In this document: piece after piece, positions 24,179 through 36,304 of the stretch
Position numbering within the stretch: the stretch's first letter is position 1
How the letters are laid out: each line of letters begins with the position of its first letter
Assembly: GCA_905250075.1 (NCBI GenBank)
Contig: CAJNOP010000061.1
Coordinates: 87,084 to 151,083, forward strand
Direction: 5' to 3'
Length of the DNA: 64,000 nt
Source of the DNA: Rotaria sp. Silwood1
Taxonomy: Eukaryota > Rotifera > Eurotatoria > Philodinida > Philodinidae
Program-made: the position numbers and the translations under genes
The notes under the pieces: model-generated
Told to the model about the DNA's origin: nothing
What the model saw: the letters and a program-made list of their open reading frames with translations, nothing else
Databases searched by the model: none

Positions 24179-27100
24179 ATGAGTGTTACACCGGGTCTTG
24201 GTGCTTTTAATAAAGATAAGGTAGCCAATAAATTTGGTATTCAATTAAAAGCTAAAGATACAAAGAAACAAGCTCAACGACCATTAAATCAATCAACTGA
24301 GAAGCAATCAATTAATATAGAAACATCTACTTTAACAGAAAACAAAACAGTGAGTGATTTTCGTCTACAAAAGGAAACGAATGGATTAAAAACAAATAAA
24401 AATACACATAATCAAACTTCTTCATCACAAACATCAGAACCAATAAAAAAATCTCTTGAAAATTCGATAAAAAGTAAGTCTACTATTGGACTTGTATCAA
24501 CATCAACGGATAATGAAGGACATGATTCTCTTAATTCGAACGTCAATCATTCCAAATCTTTAAATCTTGTGAAATCAGATGAATCGATTAATTCTGTTGC
24601 TTCATCTTCAAAATCAAAAAATTTATTATCATCAAAATTATCTAATACAGTAAACAAATCAAATTCAGCATCTGTTCCTACTGATCGACGAGCAAGTTTA
24701 ACATTACCAAATCAAAATAAATTACCAGAACCATCTACAACTAAACGAACAAGTATAGCAAAAATACCAGAACAAACTGTTTTATCACAACATTTTGTTA
24801 ATCAATCAAATATTCCAACAACAAAAACTAAAACTGAAGCTGAAATCGCAAATAAAAAAGATCAACCATTATATAAAAGACAATTATCAAAAACATTAGA
24901 TAATGTTACATCAATATTAAATAAAAATAAACATCAACTTGAACATGTAACATCATCGCCTACAATATCAAAACGGTAAGATTAAATTCTTTTTCTGTTA
25001 TTGTTTCTTTTCTACGAGATTACTCTGAATTCTACTTATGAATAATATAATACTTGTAGTTGACAACAAATTATTCAAAATATATCAGTAATTATTCGAT
25101 TATATGATTTCTTGACACACCTTATCTGTAAGATATGTCCATTTGTCTATCGTCAATACATATAAAAAAAAGCATTTTTCCCTGCTATTTTCTTTATATG
25201 TGTGTAAGATGATACTTCCAACATACTGTTTTTTTCTTTTCTCTTGAGAAAAAGAAACAAAGATAAATATAAATTATACTTTCGATATTGAAAAGCAATG
25301 AATTTGTTCAATTCGCCGTCATCACTTCATACAATAGCCTTGACCTTGGCGTATGAATTATGCATAATAATACGACCTTTATTGGCGGGCAATCGTGCAC
25401 ATACTTCTATCTAATGACTCACGTGAGAGAAAATCAATGTTAACAAACCAAATAAAAGAATATCGAAGGACACAACGAGACATTCGACAAAAAAAGGCTT
25501 CAGACAGCTTCATTTCAAATCAGTTATTTCATATACAAATTTGTTTCATCTTATTATTCATTTGTTTTTATACAAGCAAATATTTAAATCATTTCGAAAG
25601 GAGATCACTTTTTATTATATTATTATAAAAAATACATTTATGACATGCAAACATTGTCAGATGATCATGTCTATTTCAATCATAGTTTTTTTTATTTTTT
25701 TTCTTTCTGTTTTTGTAGAGAACCATTATCACCATTTTATTATACATTAAATTCTTTTTCTTTTTATCCGTTCTTTCTTTCTCTTTGTTAAATACTTATG
25801 CATACGGTTGATTTCTCCTTCGAGTAACCGACGAATATTTTTATACAATGTATGCATGAGGTTGAAGTTGACACACATAAATGCACGTGTGTAGTATGTT
25901 ACGTACTTCTTCTTCTTTATTATTGTCGTCGTAGTCGATGATACCGATCAACATGGTGATGTGCTCGTTGCTGTAATAATTTTTGCTGTTCTATATTGAA
26001 CATAGAAAGAAAAAAAAAAGAGAGGGAAAGAGAAAAAATGTCATCATCAACGTTCATCCAACGTTGGACATCCGTGAACGATTTGACGACGACGACGGCG
26101 AATAGTAACAATAACAAACAGTCAACCTCTTTTTTTCTGCGACCCCAACCTGTACCATCATCTTCACCATTATTATCAACCTTACATCTTTCACAATCAT
26201 CGATCTCACTAGTCGAATCAACACCAATTGATTTAGAAATTCAATGTCAACTCTTTAAAAATCGTGTACTTTCATCTCGAGTTGCTAATATAATTCATCA
26301 ATTTGAATCTCAAGCTGCTTCATCAATGAATACTCATACAAAGGTATCTTCTCCAATTCGAAGCGTTTTTGTTAAACAATGGGAAGGTACAAGAAAAAAT
26401 GGAAATTCTCCACGAACTCCACCGATTGTCGTCGTTGAAACTTCTTCTTCTATGCCATTTACTGCGAAAAAGAATAATAATCATAATCATAATCATAATC
26501 ATAATCATAATAATCATAATCATAATAATAATAATAAACCTCAACCAATTATTATCTGTGAAAAGATAGCTAATCATAATAGACCTACTCCACCACCTGT
26601 TAGTCCAAAAAGTTCTTTAACAAAAACATGGTCTCAACTTAAACAAATGTCTCAACAACAACAAAAACAGCAGGGAGAAAATATCGAAAGTGATACTGGT
26701 TCTGCAGTACATAGAATGGTTGCTGTGATTAATAATGGTACTAAGGATTCTGTAACATTATCCCGTTCAAGTACAAGTGCAACAACAGATTCAACTTGTT
26801 CATCTTCGTGTTCATCATCATCGAATGCTCCATCACCTCCTGGTTTTGCTCGTCCAACAATAGCTTCAACTCAAAAACAACGTCAATCTATATCTAATGT
26901 AACTACTTTTAAACGAGCCAATTCTCCTTTTCCACCAGTTACTACGTTCACTCGTACAATATCGTCAACCCCATCAACAAATGTACCACTATGTTCCATC
27001 AATGAAGATCTCGAACAACAACAAATACAAACATCTACATTAACAAATCGTTTTTGTTCACCTGACGGTAATTTAGTTGATCAATATCGTCAATTATCAA

Positions 27101-29387
27101 CTTCTGAAATAATTCTATCAGAAACAAGTTTATCACAAAATCCAATAACAGAAATCATAACTATAAATACAAATCTACCATTAAAATATAAGCGAGATTC
27201 ACTTATTCGACTCTACGGGTAACAAATACAGATATATATATATATATACTAATGCTTCGCTTTACTAATCACATATATGCTACAGTAAGTTAATCAATAA
27301 GGAAAATACGATCACTGGCTTTATTAATATACAAAAGAAAAAAAAAGATATTTATTATTGATTTGATTATTTTGATATTTTATGATTTGTATCAAAGAAA
27401 AACAACAGTTTTCGTAGGTACGTGTGAATAATTCTATTAGAATTATTAACATGTTCTAAAATTCCTTACAAAATAATTTTGTACATATTTTGACTTATAA
27501 ACGTCATTTTGTTATTCAGTAATCTCATATACATGTCAGACATAACATTATTTTCTCGCTTATGTGATATGATGTTATCAGTATGCAACTTGTGCAAAGA
27601 TATTTATATATACTATAATCTTTTGTGTCTATTATTTGTTTTTAATTCTCTTCTCTCGATTTGTTCTATTCTTCTCGCTTGTACGATAACATACATTTAT
27701 TATAGCGGGCACATAGTAATAGAAAAACAAAAAGACCTATTCCTTTTTGTTCTCTTTCTTTATAGAATTAATTGCTATGTGAGTTAGAATAATAATTACT
27801 ATAAAATAAATTCCATTTCTATTTTCTTCTAGGCCTGATGTACTGCAACAACATGGTCATCATACATCTCATGATGTTGTATTAGAAGATGGTAATAATA
27901 AAAAAAACATATAATTGTCTTGAAAATGAGATCATACATATGTATATATGTGTGTATGTGTGTTCTAGATGTCGATCCACCATTTTCACCACGTATTGTA
28001 ACAGTAAAGAAAAATAAATCAGTTACAGATGAATATGAACTTATGGAAATTCTTGGCAGGTAAAATCAATAAAAGACAAAAGACATTGTTTTTTGCAAAA
28101 ATAATATTTAAATTTAGAGGAAAATTTGGTGAAGTTAAAAAGTGTCGTGAAAAATCAACTCAACACTTTTTAGCAGCAAAATTTATTCAACTAAATAAAG
28201 AACAAGATCGTATTGAAGCATTAAATGAAATTGAAATAATGAAAGCACTGCAACATCCACGTCTTCTACAACTTTATGATGCTTTTGAAACAAAAGGAAA
28301 TATTTGTCTTATTATGGAATTGTAAAAAAAAATAAAATTGAATTTTTATTCAAATATAAAAACAAAATTTTTCTTATTTGTTTAGAATTAGTGGTGGAGA
28401 ATTATTTGAACGTGTTATTGATGATGATTTTATATTAACTGAACGTCTTTGTGAATTATATATGATGCAAATATGTGAAGGTGTTAGTTTTATGCATTCA
28501 TGTAATATAGTTCATCTTGATATGAAGGTTTGTTTAATTATTTTTCGAAGATTTGTCTAAAATTTTTTGATTGTATATAGCCAGAAAATATTTTATGTGT
28601 TAATCGAGGTGGTCATCGAATTAAAATTATTGATTTTGGTCTTGCAAGAAAATTTGATCCAAGTAAACAATTGAAAGTTTTATTTGGTACACCTGAATTT
28701 GTTGCACCAGAAGTTATTAATTTTGATAGAGTCGGATTTGGTACAGATATGTGGTATGATTATTAGTTATGATGAAATTATATCGATTATTATTTTTGTT
28801 TTCTATTATTATTTTAGGTCTGTTGGAGTTATTTGTTATGTTTTGTAAGTTATTTAAACAGAAAAAGAAAATTAGAGAATAAAAATTGAACTTTTTTTCT
28901 TTTAGATTATCAGGTTTAAGTCCATTTATGGGTGAAAACGATAATGATACATATGCTAATATAAATCGAGCTAATTATGATTTTGATGATGAATCATTTA
29001 CGGATATATCAAAAGAAGCAAAAGATTTTATATCAAAATTACTTGTTAAAGATAAAGAGTAAGAGTTGAAAGAAATAATTAATTTATAAGACATATACTT
29101 CGTTTTCTCTTTTTTTTTCGCATAGTAAACGTCTTTCAGCAAGACAATGTCTTGCACATCCATGGTTAACGCGTCGACCAAAACTAGTAACTATTCCAAG
29201 CGATGAAGAAATAGCCGAAAAGAAATTATCTACCAAAAAACTACGTAGATTTGTTATAAGACGACGTTGGCAGGTTAAATCATTCTATTCAAACATTGAT
29301 TTCTTTTGAAAGTTGTTTTTCTTCAACTTTTTTTAGAAAGCGGTTAATGCTTTGTTAGCATTGCAACGTATGGGAATGACGTTGTGA
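24179..29387 (+). CDS. MYLK: myosin-light-chain-kinase-like protein kinase (long 5' first-exon form)
   Basis: Coding exons: 24179-24975, then 27833-27891, 27969-28059, 28118-28321, 28386-28527, 28581-28753, 28818-28844, 28906-29058, 29126-29273 and 29337-29387; all phases match, giving 614 aa. The first exon encodes a Ser/Asn/Lys-rich, probably disordered extension. The kinase domain has the glycine loop GRGKFGEV, lysine in AAKFIQL, the MLCK-type HLDMKPEN catalytic loop, DFGLAR, GTPEFVAPEV and DMWSVGVICYVLLSGLSPF. The last 40 residues contain RRRWQKAVNALLALQRMG, a basic amphipathic calmodulin-binding/autoinhibitory segment like that of MLCK. The family phosphorylates myosin regulatory light chain under Ca2+/calmodulin control. 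No Ig or fibronectin domains flank it here, unlike vertebrate MYLK or titin-like kinases. The 28818-28844 exon is only 27 nt. Confidence 0.9.
26038..27218 (+). CDS. MYLK: alternative first coding exon of the MYLK-like kinase
   Basis: An open exon of 393 codons plus two bases begins at the ATG at 26038 and ends in a GTAACA donor in phase 2, the same phase as the 24179-24975 exon. Joined to 27833 it gives a 742-aa kinase isoform. No acceptor upstream of 26038 continues the frame of the 24179 exon (the only likely one, at 26005, has the wrong phase), so the two exons look like alternatives used from different promoters. The product is Ser/Thr/Gln-rich with an Asn/His run at 26472-26538 and a proline-rich PTPPPVSPKSS motif; it is probably disordered. 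A separate gene is excluded by the absence of a stop before the donor's context; the TAA directly after the splice site (27220) shows that splicing is required. Confidence 0.7.
26472..26538 (+). repeat. coding CATAAT-type minisatellite (His/Asn repeat)
   Basis: Tandem ATCATA/ATAATC hexamers inside the alternative kinase exon encode alternating Asn and His. The length is a multiple of codons and the frame stays open, so it is a length-variable coding repeat. Confidence 0.85.
28818..28844 (+). other. MYLK: 27-nt micro-exon in the kinase domain
   Basis: Nine residues' worth of sequence between TTTTAG and GTAAGT supplies SVGVICYV of kinase subdomain IX. Both neighbouring phases require it, and the conserved DMW-SVGVICYVL-SGLSPF order is broken without it. 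Confidence 0.85.
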
Positions 29388-30556
29388 ATATGTACGACAC
29401 GGCTCCATTCAGTTTTTTTAAAAATTTTCATTACTCGCACATAGTTCCTCTACTGTTTTTTTTTGGGTCGCGCGTCTTTCACACATAGCTTATTGTATTA
29501 CATTGGATCATCATCAACATCAGTATATGATAACGGTTGTATTCTTATTATTTGTTCGTTTTTATTTTTTTATTGTATCGCTGTTGTTACCTGTGGTTCG
29601 ATTCAATTTGTTCGCCCAGAGAATAGAGCGTGTGGATGTAATACTTGTCTTTTTCTTCTTCTGTATGTACATTATTCTTTTCATCGTTTTTTTCTTTTCT
29701 TTTCATTATTATTATTATTATTATTTCTGCTATAAGACGGGAGAGATCAAAGACAATTGACAATATTCCTTCAGATTTTATTTTACAAATATAACCAATG
29801 AACATCAAGTCAGATGGTTCATTATTTGGTTTATTATACATTGAGTAACAATAATCAACAGTTGATCTTATACTAATGATCTGACGTAAAACAGAACGTT
29901 GTCAATTTATTTTCAGATTATCTATCATAGTCAAGAATGCTATTGAGATATGACATATATATATCGTAAACATTTTAGAATGATTGCCAGCTGATAATTG
30001 TATTCTGTTCATTATCATTTTTGAGAATATTCAAGATGACTGAAATATAGCATCAAACAAAACATATTGATAGTTTTGATGAGAAATGATATCTGTCTAT
30101 AACATGTCTATCAACAACAGAAAATCGGTCAAACTAAAGAAAAAAAAGTTGATAAATCATTGATAATAATACAGTATGTAAGTATCATATCTTTTACTAC
30201 TAACCTCACTGACAAATTATGTAGTAATCGCTTCTTCTGTTATGTCTTCGATTCGAAAGAAAATTATTTTATCAATAAATTTTGAAATCAAATAATATAA
30301 ATTGCTTATCGCAAGACATTCGAAAATGATCAATTACTAGATGAATTTTTATTGTCTATATAATTAACATAAGAATTTTAAGTTGAAACGACTTTTTATG
30401 TTTAACTTATTGAAATAAGAGCACACAAAAAACAAGATCTTCCCTGTTGGCAGCATTACATGAAACAATCATCAGACAAAAGTCATAAATAGGTAATCAA
30501 GTAATTCAATACTCTCCATGAGCTCTTCGTTGTATGTATTTTATTTTTATTTTTAT
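29388..30556. other. kinase 3' flank and intergenic sequence
   Basis: T-rich trailer of the kinase gene up to about 29760, including a CATT/ATT run near 29700-29730, then featureless AT-rich DNA. Confidence 0.4.
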
Positions 30557-30807
30557 TTTTTTGAAAGAGCATGTCAGGTGACAGCATCTAACAGAATCCT
30601 TTTTTTAAAGTCTTCCTTTGTGGTTGAAAGAGAAAGGTGACAAGTCCAGAAGCACAAAAAATTTTCATAAAATAGTTTCCAAAAAGTGCCAAACTTTTTA
30701 GAGTGTTTTTCGGTACTGAATTTCTCACCTTTTCCTTCCAACTAGAAATTAAGAAGTTAAAGAAGGGTTCTGTCATGCTCTAATGCCTGACATGCTCTTT
30801 CAAAAAA
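30557..30807. mobile_element. 251-bp MITE with 22-bp perfect terminal inverted repeats
   Basis: TTTTTTGAAAGAGCATGTCA(GG) at the left is exactly mirrored by (CC)TGACATGCTCTTTCAAAAAA at the right, and the arms continue imperfectly inward for about 90 bp (GACAG...AACAGAATCC against GGGTTCTGTC). No coding capacity. The A/T-rich borders hide any target duplication, so the superfamily is not assigned. Confidence 0.75.
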
Positions 30808-33010
30808 AAAATATATATAGAATGGTGGTCTCATGTTGAGTACGGGTTAGTCGTGTTAGCTATTTGTGATTCTTGTCTCATAAGTATATCATGAAAACAT
30901 CATGATATTAAATTGAAGAAAAACTTATCATAGTCTCTTCGCTACAGCGTTAACGTATCTTGAAAATTTCAAGCAATTTAAATGTTCCTTGTCTCAAATC
31001 GCGTTTCTAGGAGTACTTAATGCAAATTAAGCACCAAAAAATGATATTTAATGATAAATAATAACAGATGGATAAACGTTTTATAAAGGGATTAAGACAA
31101 TCGATTCTGACATCCAATAAAACAGTGTTGAAATCGGTTTAAATAATGACACAAGGATCTTGAAAAACTGTTCCGTCTACGTATATATTAAAGAATTAAA
31201 TAAAAAAAAATTTGCCTTACGTTCTTATTTGAGTTAATATTCGTGTAATTTGAGATTTATTGATTATAAAAATGAGAACTATACTAAGTTTAAACGCGAT
31301 GTGTGAATTATTTACATTATTAGAATTGATCAAGCCTTGAAAGCATCATATTTCTTTGATGATTATCCTTAGATCCTAATCGTATTTATTTAACTGTTAG
31401 TATTACATCGTACTGATAAAGTACCATCCTATATAAACGTCATCTTTTTCTATCTATTAATATACATCGATAATATGATAATATTTATCTTGATCTTTCT
31501 CATATAAACATATGTGTAGAAATTTTCTAACTAAAGATGTCGTACATTTCGTTACGATTAAGAATGCTTCAAAGAACAATGACAGTCATCAGTCGTATTC
31601 TGTAATTATTTTTCATGGGAGACTTTTAAATAAAATAAAATACTTCTATTCATAATATTGCTGTTAATATCAAAGAATATTTTTTTGATTGTACGCAACA
31701 ATAGAGAGCTTTGTATTAAAAAATTAATAGTATAAAAAATATTCAGATTAAATGAATGCTTTCATTACAAAACTAAAAAATGTAAAATATGAACTCTTCT
31801 TAGCTCATCTGGACCAAGCTATTCGAATCGAAAGATATTTACTATATAAATAAAAGAAATTTGAAAACTGTTCATATTCAGTTATTTTTTGTATAATATC
31901 TTGTCAAAGTTTTGCAATATTCTAATGAAAATTTATATTGGCTCTAGTCATACAAACTCGTGAATTTTTGGATGATTTCAATTCTATTGATATTCACAAC
32001 AATAAAGTATGCATTGTGATGGTTGTATAATTCATTATGAGCAGAGATTGGGATCTTTAAAACATTCTATATTTTCTTAATTTTCTCAAATATTTCTTTG
32101 GTTGTTTTAATTGATATAAAGTCAGATTTCGTTTATTTTTTCAATGGAAGAGAGAAAAACTGGTTGTAAATAGCATATTTGTTAACTATTGACGATCATT
32201 CATTATCATTTCTGTTCGCATAATATGTGTGTAATCTTTTCTTTCTGATAGATAATTTATGATTAACGAAGCAAGTACAGATCTGGTCGTTGGATATGAT
32301 TAGTTGATTGTTTAGAATGCATTAATAGATGACGCTCTTTATTTTAGAAACGCAACTCTAAGCTAGGTCAAATCGGGTTTGGCCCTATTAGAATTAATGA
32401 ACAAGAAGAAATCATTAATATGATAAAAAACGTTAGATATCAGTCACAGGACCGCAGGCAGAAGAGTACAAGGAGTGCTTGTGCGTTCCTTTGACCAAAA
32501 AACACCTGAAGGAGAATATTGATAAAAAGTTTTTTCACGAAGCAAAAATATATTTTCCTGCTGGTGTGCACGTTATATGAAAGATTTCTGGCTGTCTCTT
32601 TGCTCAATAAAGAGATGCAATGATGGTTTGATATGAGTTTTTCTAGACTGAGAAGATGATACAATGAGGTTTATTGATGTGATCAAGCCTTTCTATATTC
32701 GTTGTCTTCTTCTACTTTGAGAAGGCGTAAAATCTATATGAGAATTAACCCTCGGAAGAATCAGAAAATAGCGCATAAATGCTATTTAGCTGTAAGTACT
32801 TTTTGTATGAACCATTTTTTACAACCCAAGGCCAATAGATTTTCACCAGAACACTGGTGAACTTTGATCTTCCCTTTATCATGCACTCAGCTTTATAAAA
32901 TTTGCTTCAAATCCGAAAATCTTGTCTCAGGAGTTCAGAAAACCGTTTTCAAAAAGTATCTTGCAGTACCAAATCAAATAATATAAATCTTGGTTTCTGT
33001 TATTTGAGAT
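30808..33010. other. gene desert
   Basis: About 2.2 kb without a supported gene, repeat array or RNA gene. Base composition is uniformly AT-rich, with slightly higher GC from about 32440. Confidence 0.4.
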
Positions 33011-33309
33011 TTATCTACCGTCTCTCGATTTGACAATAGTGAATGTGTTGGTTTCCTCGGAGATGATTTCAAAATCAACGTTGTTGAAATTGAAAAGGGA
33101 TTTGTAAGGATATTTCTTAAGAATTTGGTCTTTCAGTAGAATGGATTCAGCAGTTACAATGCTGTCTAGGAATGCGATGGATGTTGTAATGGCAAAAGTT
33201 TCTGAAGTGAATGATTCCGAAGATGAGGGCTGTTGTGAGGCTGAAGAATGATCCCTAGTGTGTGTTGTGTAAGTTTTTCTCAATACTTCCACATACGGGT
33301 GGAGATATT
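33011..33309 (-). CDS. unrecognised possible exon
   Basis: An open frame of about 100 codons follows an acceptor (TTAATCTTAG) and ends near a possible donor (GGTAGATA). Its translation (EYLHPYVEVLRKTY... to ...TNTFTIVKSRDGR) has balanced composition and codon use less AT-biased than the surroundings. A short open leader at 33375-33469 (MLVPITFDHSLLIHTKSNYD) could be the upstream exon, but every way of joining the two creates a stop or a frame clash. It is either a broken gene or an incomplete model. Confidence 0.3.
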
Positions 33310-35255
33310 CTAAGATTAACAAAGAAAATTACAAATTTATCAAAAATTAAAGCTGCTTACACGAAATCGAATGATGGGGCAGTCCATTAGTTGATAGAGC
33401 TCGTCGTACTGAATCGTAGTTAGATTTGGTGTGTATGAGCAAAGAATGATCGAAGGTAATTGGTACCAACATTAGTGAATCAATTTGTATTTGGATTGTA
33501 CATGGAAGATCGACAAAAAGAGTAAATAACCATTGAATAAAAGAAAAGAAAAAAGAACAGATTTAACGAAGAGGAGCAAGAATTTAGAGAAAACAACTGA
33601 AATACAAAAAAAAACAAGAAACGTGAATGAAAGAAAAAGAATCCGAAGAAAAACACAGAAGTCTGAGAAATGTGATAAAGAAAACAACAGTGATGTTCTA
33701 GTAAGTGATGATAAGTGAGACAAATGAATGACAACAGAATAAAACGATATTTCATCATTTCTTTTGTACAAGACGTTGCGTCTAGCGTATTCATTCTGTT
33801 TCGTTTCTTTTCTATTCTTGAATTTCTCTGTTGACCAGAAAAATATAATTACCATCGCACGCATCGTTCACGATTCATTTTCATGATTCGCACACAAATT
33901 TTACTATCATATTCGTGATCATTTTCATTACCTTTCCTTATGTCATCTTCGAAAAAACTGTCCTCCCATTCCTCTAATGAAGAAGAAACATCTAATACCC
34001 AACCATCCCTCAATTTCTTATCCAACATAAAATTCTAAGCTTGAAAAAACAAGAAATTCTTTCGTTCAATCGTTACTCCGCTTTAATCAAGCATCTTCAT
34101 CTTGATTTAGCCATTACTGTTGCATAACTCTACCTAATGAACAGCATTTCACAACGCAGTGGTAAATAATATTTTTATTTTTGGCAATATTTTTTATGGT
34201 TATTCTTATTCTAGGCGTTTTTTGGATAGACTCGATGACTTTTCACGTCAGAAAAGAATATCTTGACAATTTTCCTGTAGATCGTCCGTCTCTGCATTTG
34301 TTCTCAACTACTGATAGTTCGTGCCGGCCCTCAATAAAAACAAAACTCCAAAATGTTCGATCATCGAAGTCTAGCAAGGTTGGTACCATCTTGTGTCACC
34401 ATGTTATTGTACAGCCACTCGTGTCATCGTTTCCCTTGTTATCCAAGAATATTGAGCAGCTGCACGGTTTTTCTTGATTTGAATTTTTATTTTCCTGATG
34501 CATTTTAATGCTTTATTTCTAGGTTCCCATCTATGTGACACCATGGGTTGTTTATCTGAAGAATATCTGAAAATCGAAATTAGAAAAATAAATCGAAATT
34601 AGCGATTCTGTCCAGGCATTACACTCGACATACATCGAAACAGTTCTTGGATTGGTTGCCTCCTACAAGTAAAGCCTTGTCGTCACGGGCTAAAACATCA
34701 AGCAACAAACAGTTATTTCCTTGAATACAGCTGTCGCAAGATTATAGCAAAATTCACCTGTGACAAAGATATTATTCGTTTAAAGAAGTTTCTCGTTGTA
34801 CTTGTTTAGTAAAGAAATTAGTATTTGTTGTCATCAAAACATATTTTTGCTTCATGGCATCATGTCAAAGGAAAAAATAAGACTTCGATTACGTCACAGC
34901 TACTCCCTGACACGTCATGATACTTTTTTGAGAACGATTTTCTGGACTCTACAGACACGATTTTCAGATTTAAAGTAAATGTTGTACAACTTGACTAAAG
35001 GTAATCTGCTACGAGGAATCTAAATATTTTACTTTGTTTTCAAATAAAGTTTTCATGTCGATTAGGGTAGTTGAGTGTGAGTTGGATATTGTGAATGAGT
35101 GCCTTTTGGTGTATATGATTGTGTGTGTGTAGCTGGGTGTGTGAATGTGATTGTCTGATTAATTGAAAAGAAGAATCGCCCGCACCTATACATTCGCACT
35201 CGTTTTTGATTTTTGATTTTTCCAGTGCTAAATATAATTTCAAGTGTTCGCTATC
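33310..35255. other. intergenic region with scattered gene-like fragments
   Basis: A purine-rich plus-strand block at about 33530-33720 gives a Lys/Arg-rich open frame that is probably compositional. At 33941-34040 a short frame MSSSKKLSSHSSNEEETSN ends at a stop, and 34215-34378 has FWIDSMTFHVRKEYLDNF with a possible acceptor in front. These may be remains of one decayed plus-strand gene; none can be assembled. TG-rich microsatellite-like sequence lies at 35070-35160. Confidence 0.3.
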
Positions 35256-36304
35256 CTATCTGCTAGGGGCGTAACCAGGAAAAATCCGTAGGGGGGGGCT
35301 CAGCCCCCCCCCCCTCCCCAACTGTAGACAACAAAACAACATAATTCTTTGTCTAGTTTTTTTAGTTCATATGACGTGTATAAAAATTGAATAGCACATA
35401 CGAAATCCTATTGAACGTGCTACAAAACGTATATTTACCTGTTACAAACACCCTTTTTCGAAACAATTTATCGAAAATATCGAGAATTTCTTTTGCTCCT
35501 ACCCGTTACTTACTGTTTAGTGCATCCCTACCTCCAAGAGACATATCTGGCGTCAAAATATAAGAAGAGTAAAATGTTTTATACCATATAAACTGTTCCT
35601 CACCGTTCTTTTCTATACTATTGTTTGGACAATACCACGCAGTGAGAAATTTTGTTTCTTCTTAGACTCTAAAATTTCTGATGAGATAATAGCGGTATAA
35701 AAAGCATTGATTTATTATTTATTCAAGGAGAGCATGCCGCCGAAGGCGGCACCCTTTTGGAACGGAATAAAAACGGTTTGACTAAAATATTGTATAGTTC
35801 AATGAAATAAAAACTCACGCTTCTGGAGTGACAAGAACGAAATTATAGCACTCATATATGTTCAGCCACTAAAGTCCTCTACGCTTTCAATCGCTGTGTT
35901 AAAAGTGGAAGATAAACGCGAGGCGTATACAAAGCTTCCCATTGCCTAAGTCACACAGATAAGCGAATCATATTTCAAATGCTAATTCGAAATGGAGAGA
36001 AGACTGATCAAAATGAAAACTAATGGGACAGACCTAAGTCGCGAAGCGAAAACTTCTTAAAAATGCAAGAAAAATGTGCATTAGAAATTCATTTTCTAAG
36101 GGATTTTCCTTCGAGTTCTGGACTTCTTATTGTTGATGATGCCTGCTGTTATGAATAAGCTGTATGTTGATTCTATTATTATAGAAATCAAACGCAATTT
36201 TCTTTAATAAAAGGGGATAGAAATTTTTCTAGGGGGGGCAAAACCTTTCGTAGGGGGGGCTCAGCCCCTCCTTGCCCCCCTCTGGTTACGCTACTACTAT
36301 CTGC
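35256..36304. mobile_element. hAT-like non-autonomous element with 8-bp target duplication
   Basis: CTATCTGC occurs immediately outside both ends (35256-35263 and 36297-36304). The 1,033-bp element (35264-36296) has terminal inverted repeats TAGGGGCGTAACCAG and, inverted at the right, TAGTAGCGTAACCAG. An 8-bp duplication and TAG-type ends fit the hAT superfamily. Just inside both ends, in the same orientation, is TAGGGGGGGCTCAGCCCC, itself a GC hairpin. The interior has no transposase and only short open frames. Confidence 0.85.

Noticed and set aside
25395-25750. Short plus-strand frames within the long kinase intron
   Set aside because: They lie between the two alternative first exons without splice sites of matching phase and are T-rich.
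26323-26577. Antisense frames rich in Ile/Met
   Set aside because: They are reverse-frame shadows of the coding CATAAT repeat in the kinase exon.
33472-33864. Overlapping Phe/Leu-rich minus-strand frames and a Lys/Arg-rich plus-strand frame
   Set aside because: All are compositional consequences of an A/G-rich strand; no domain or phase-consistent exon junction supports any of them.
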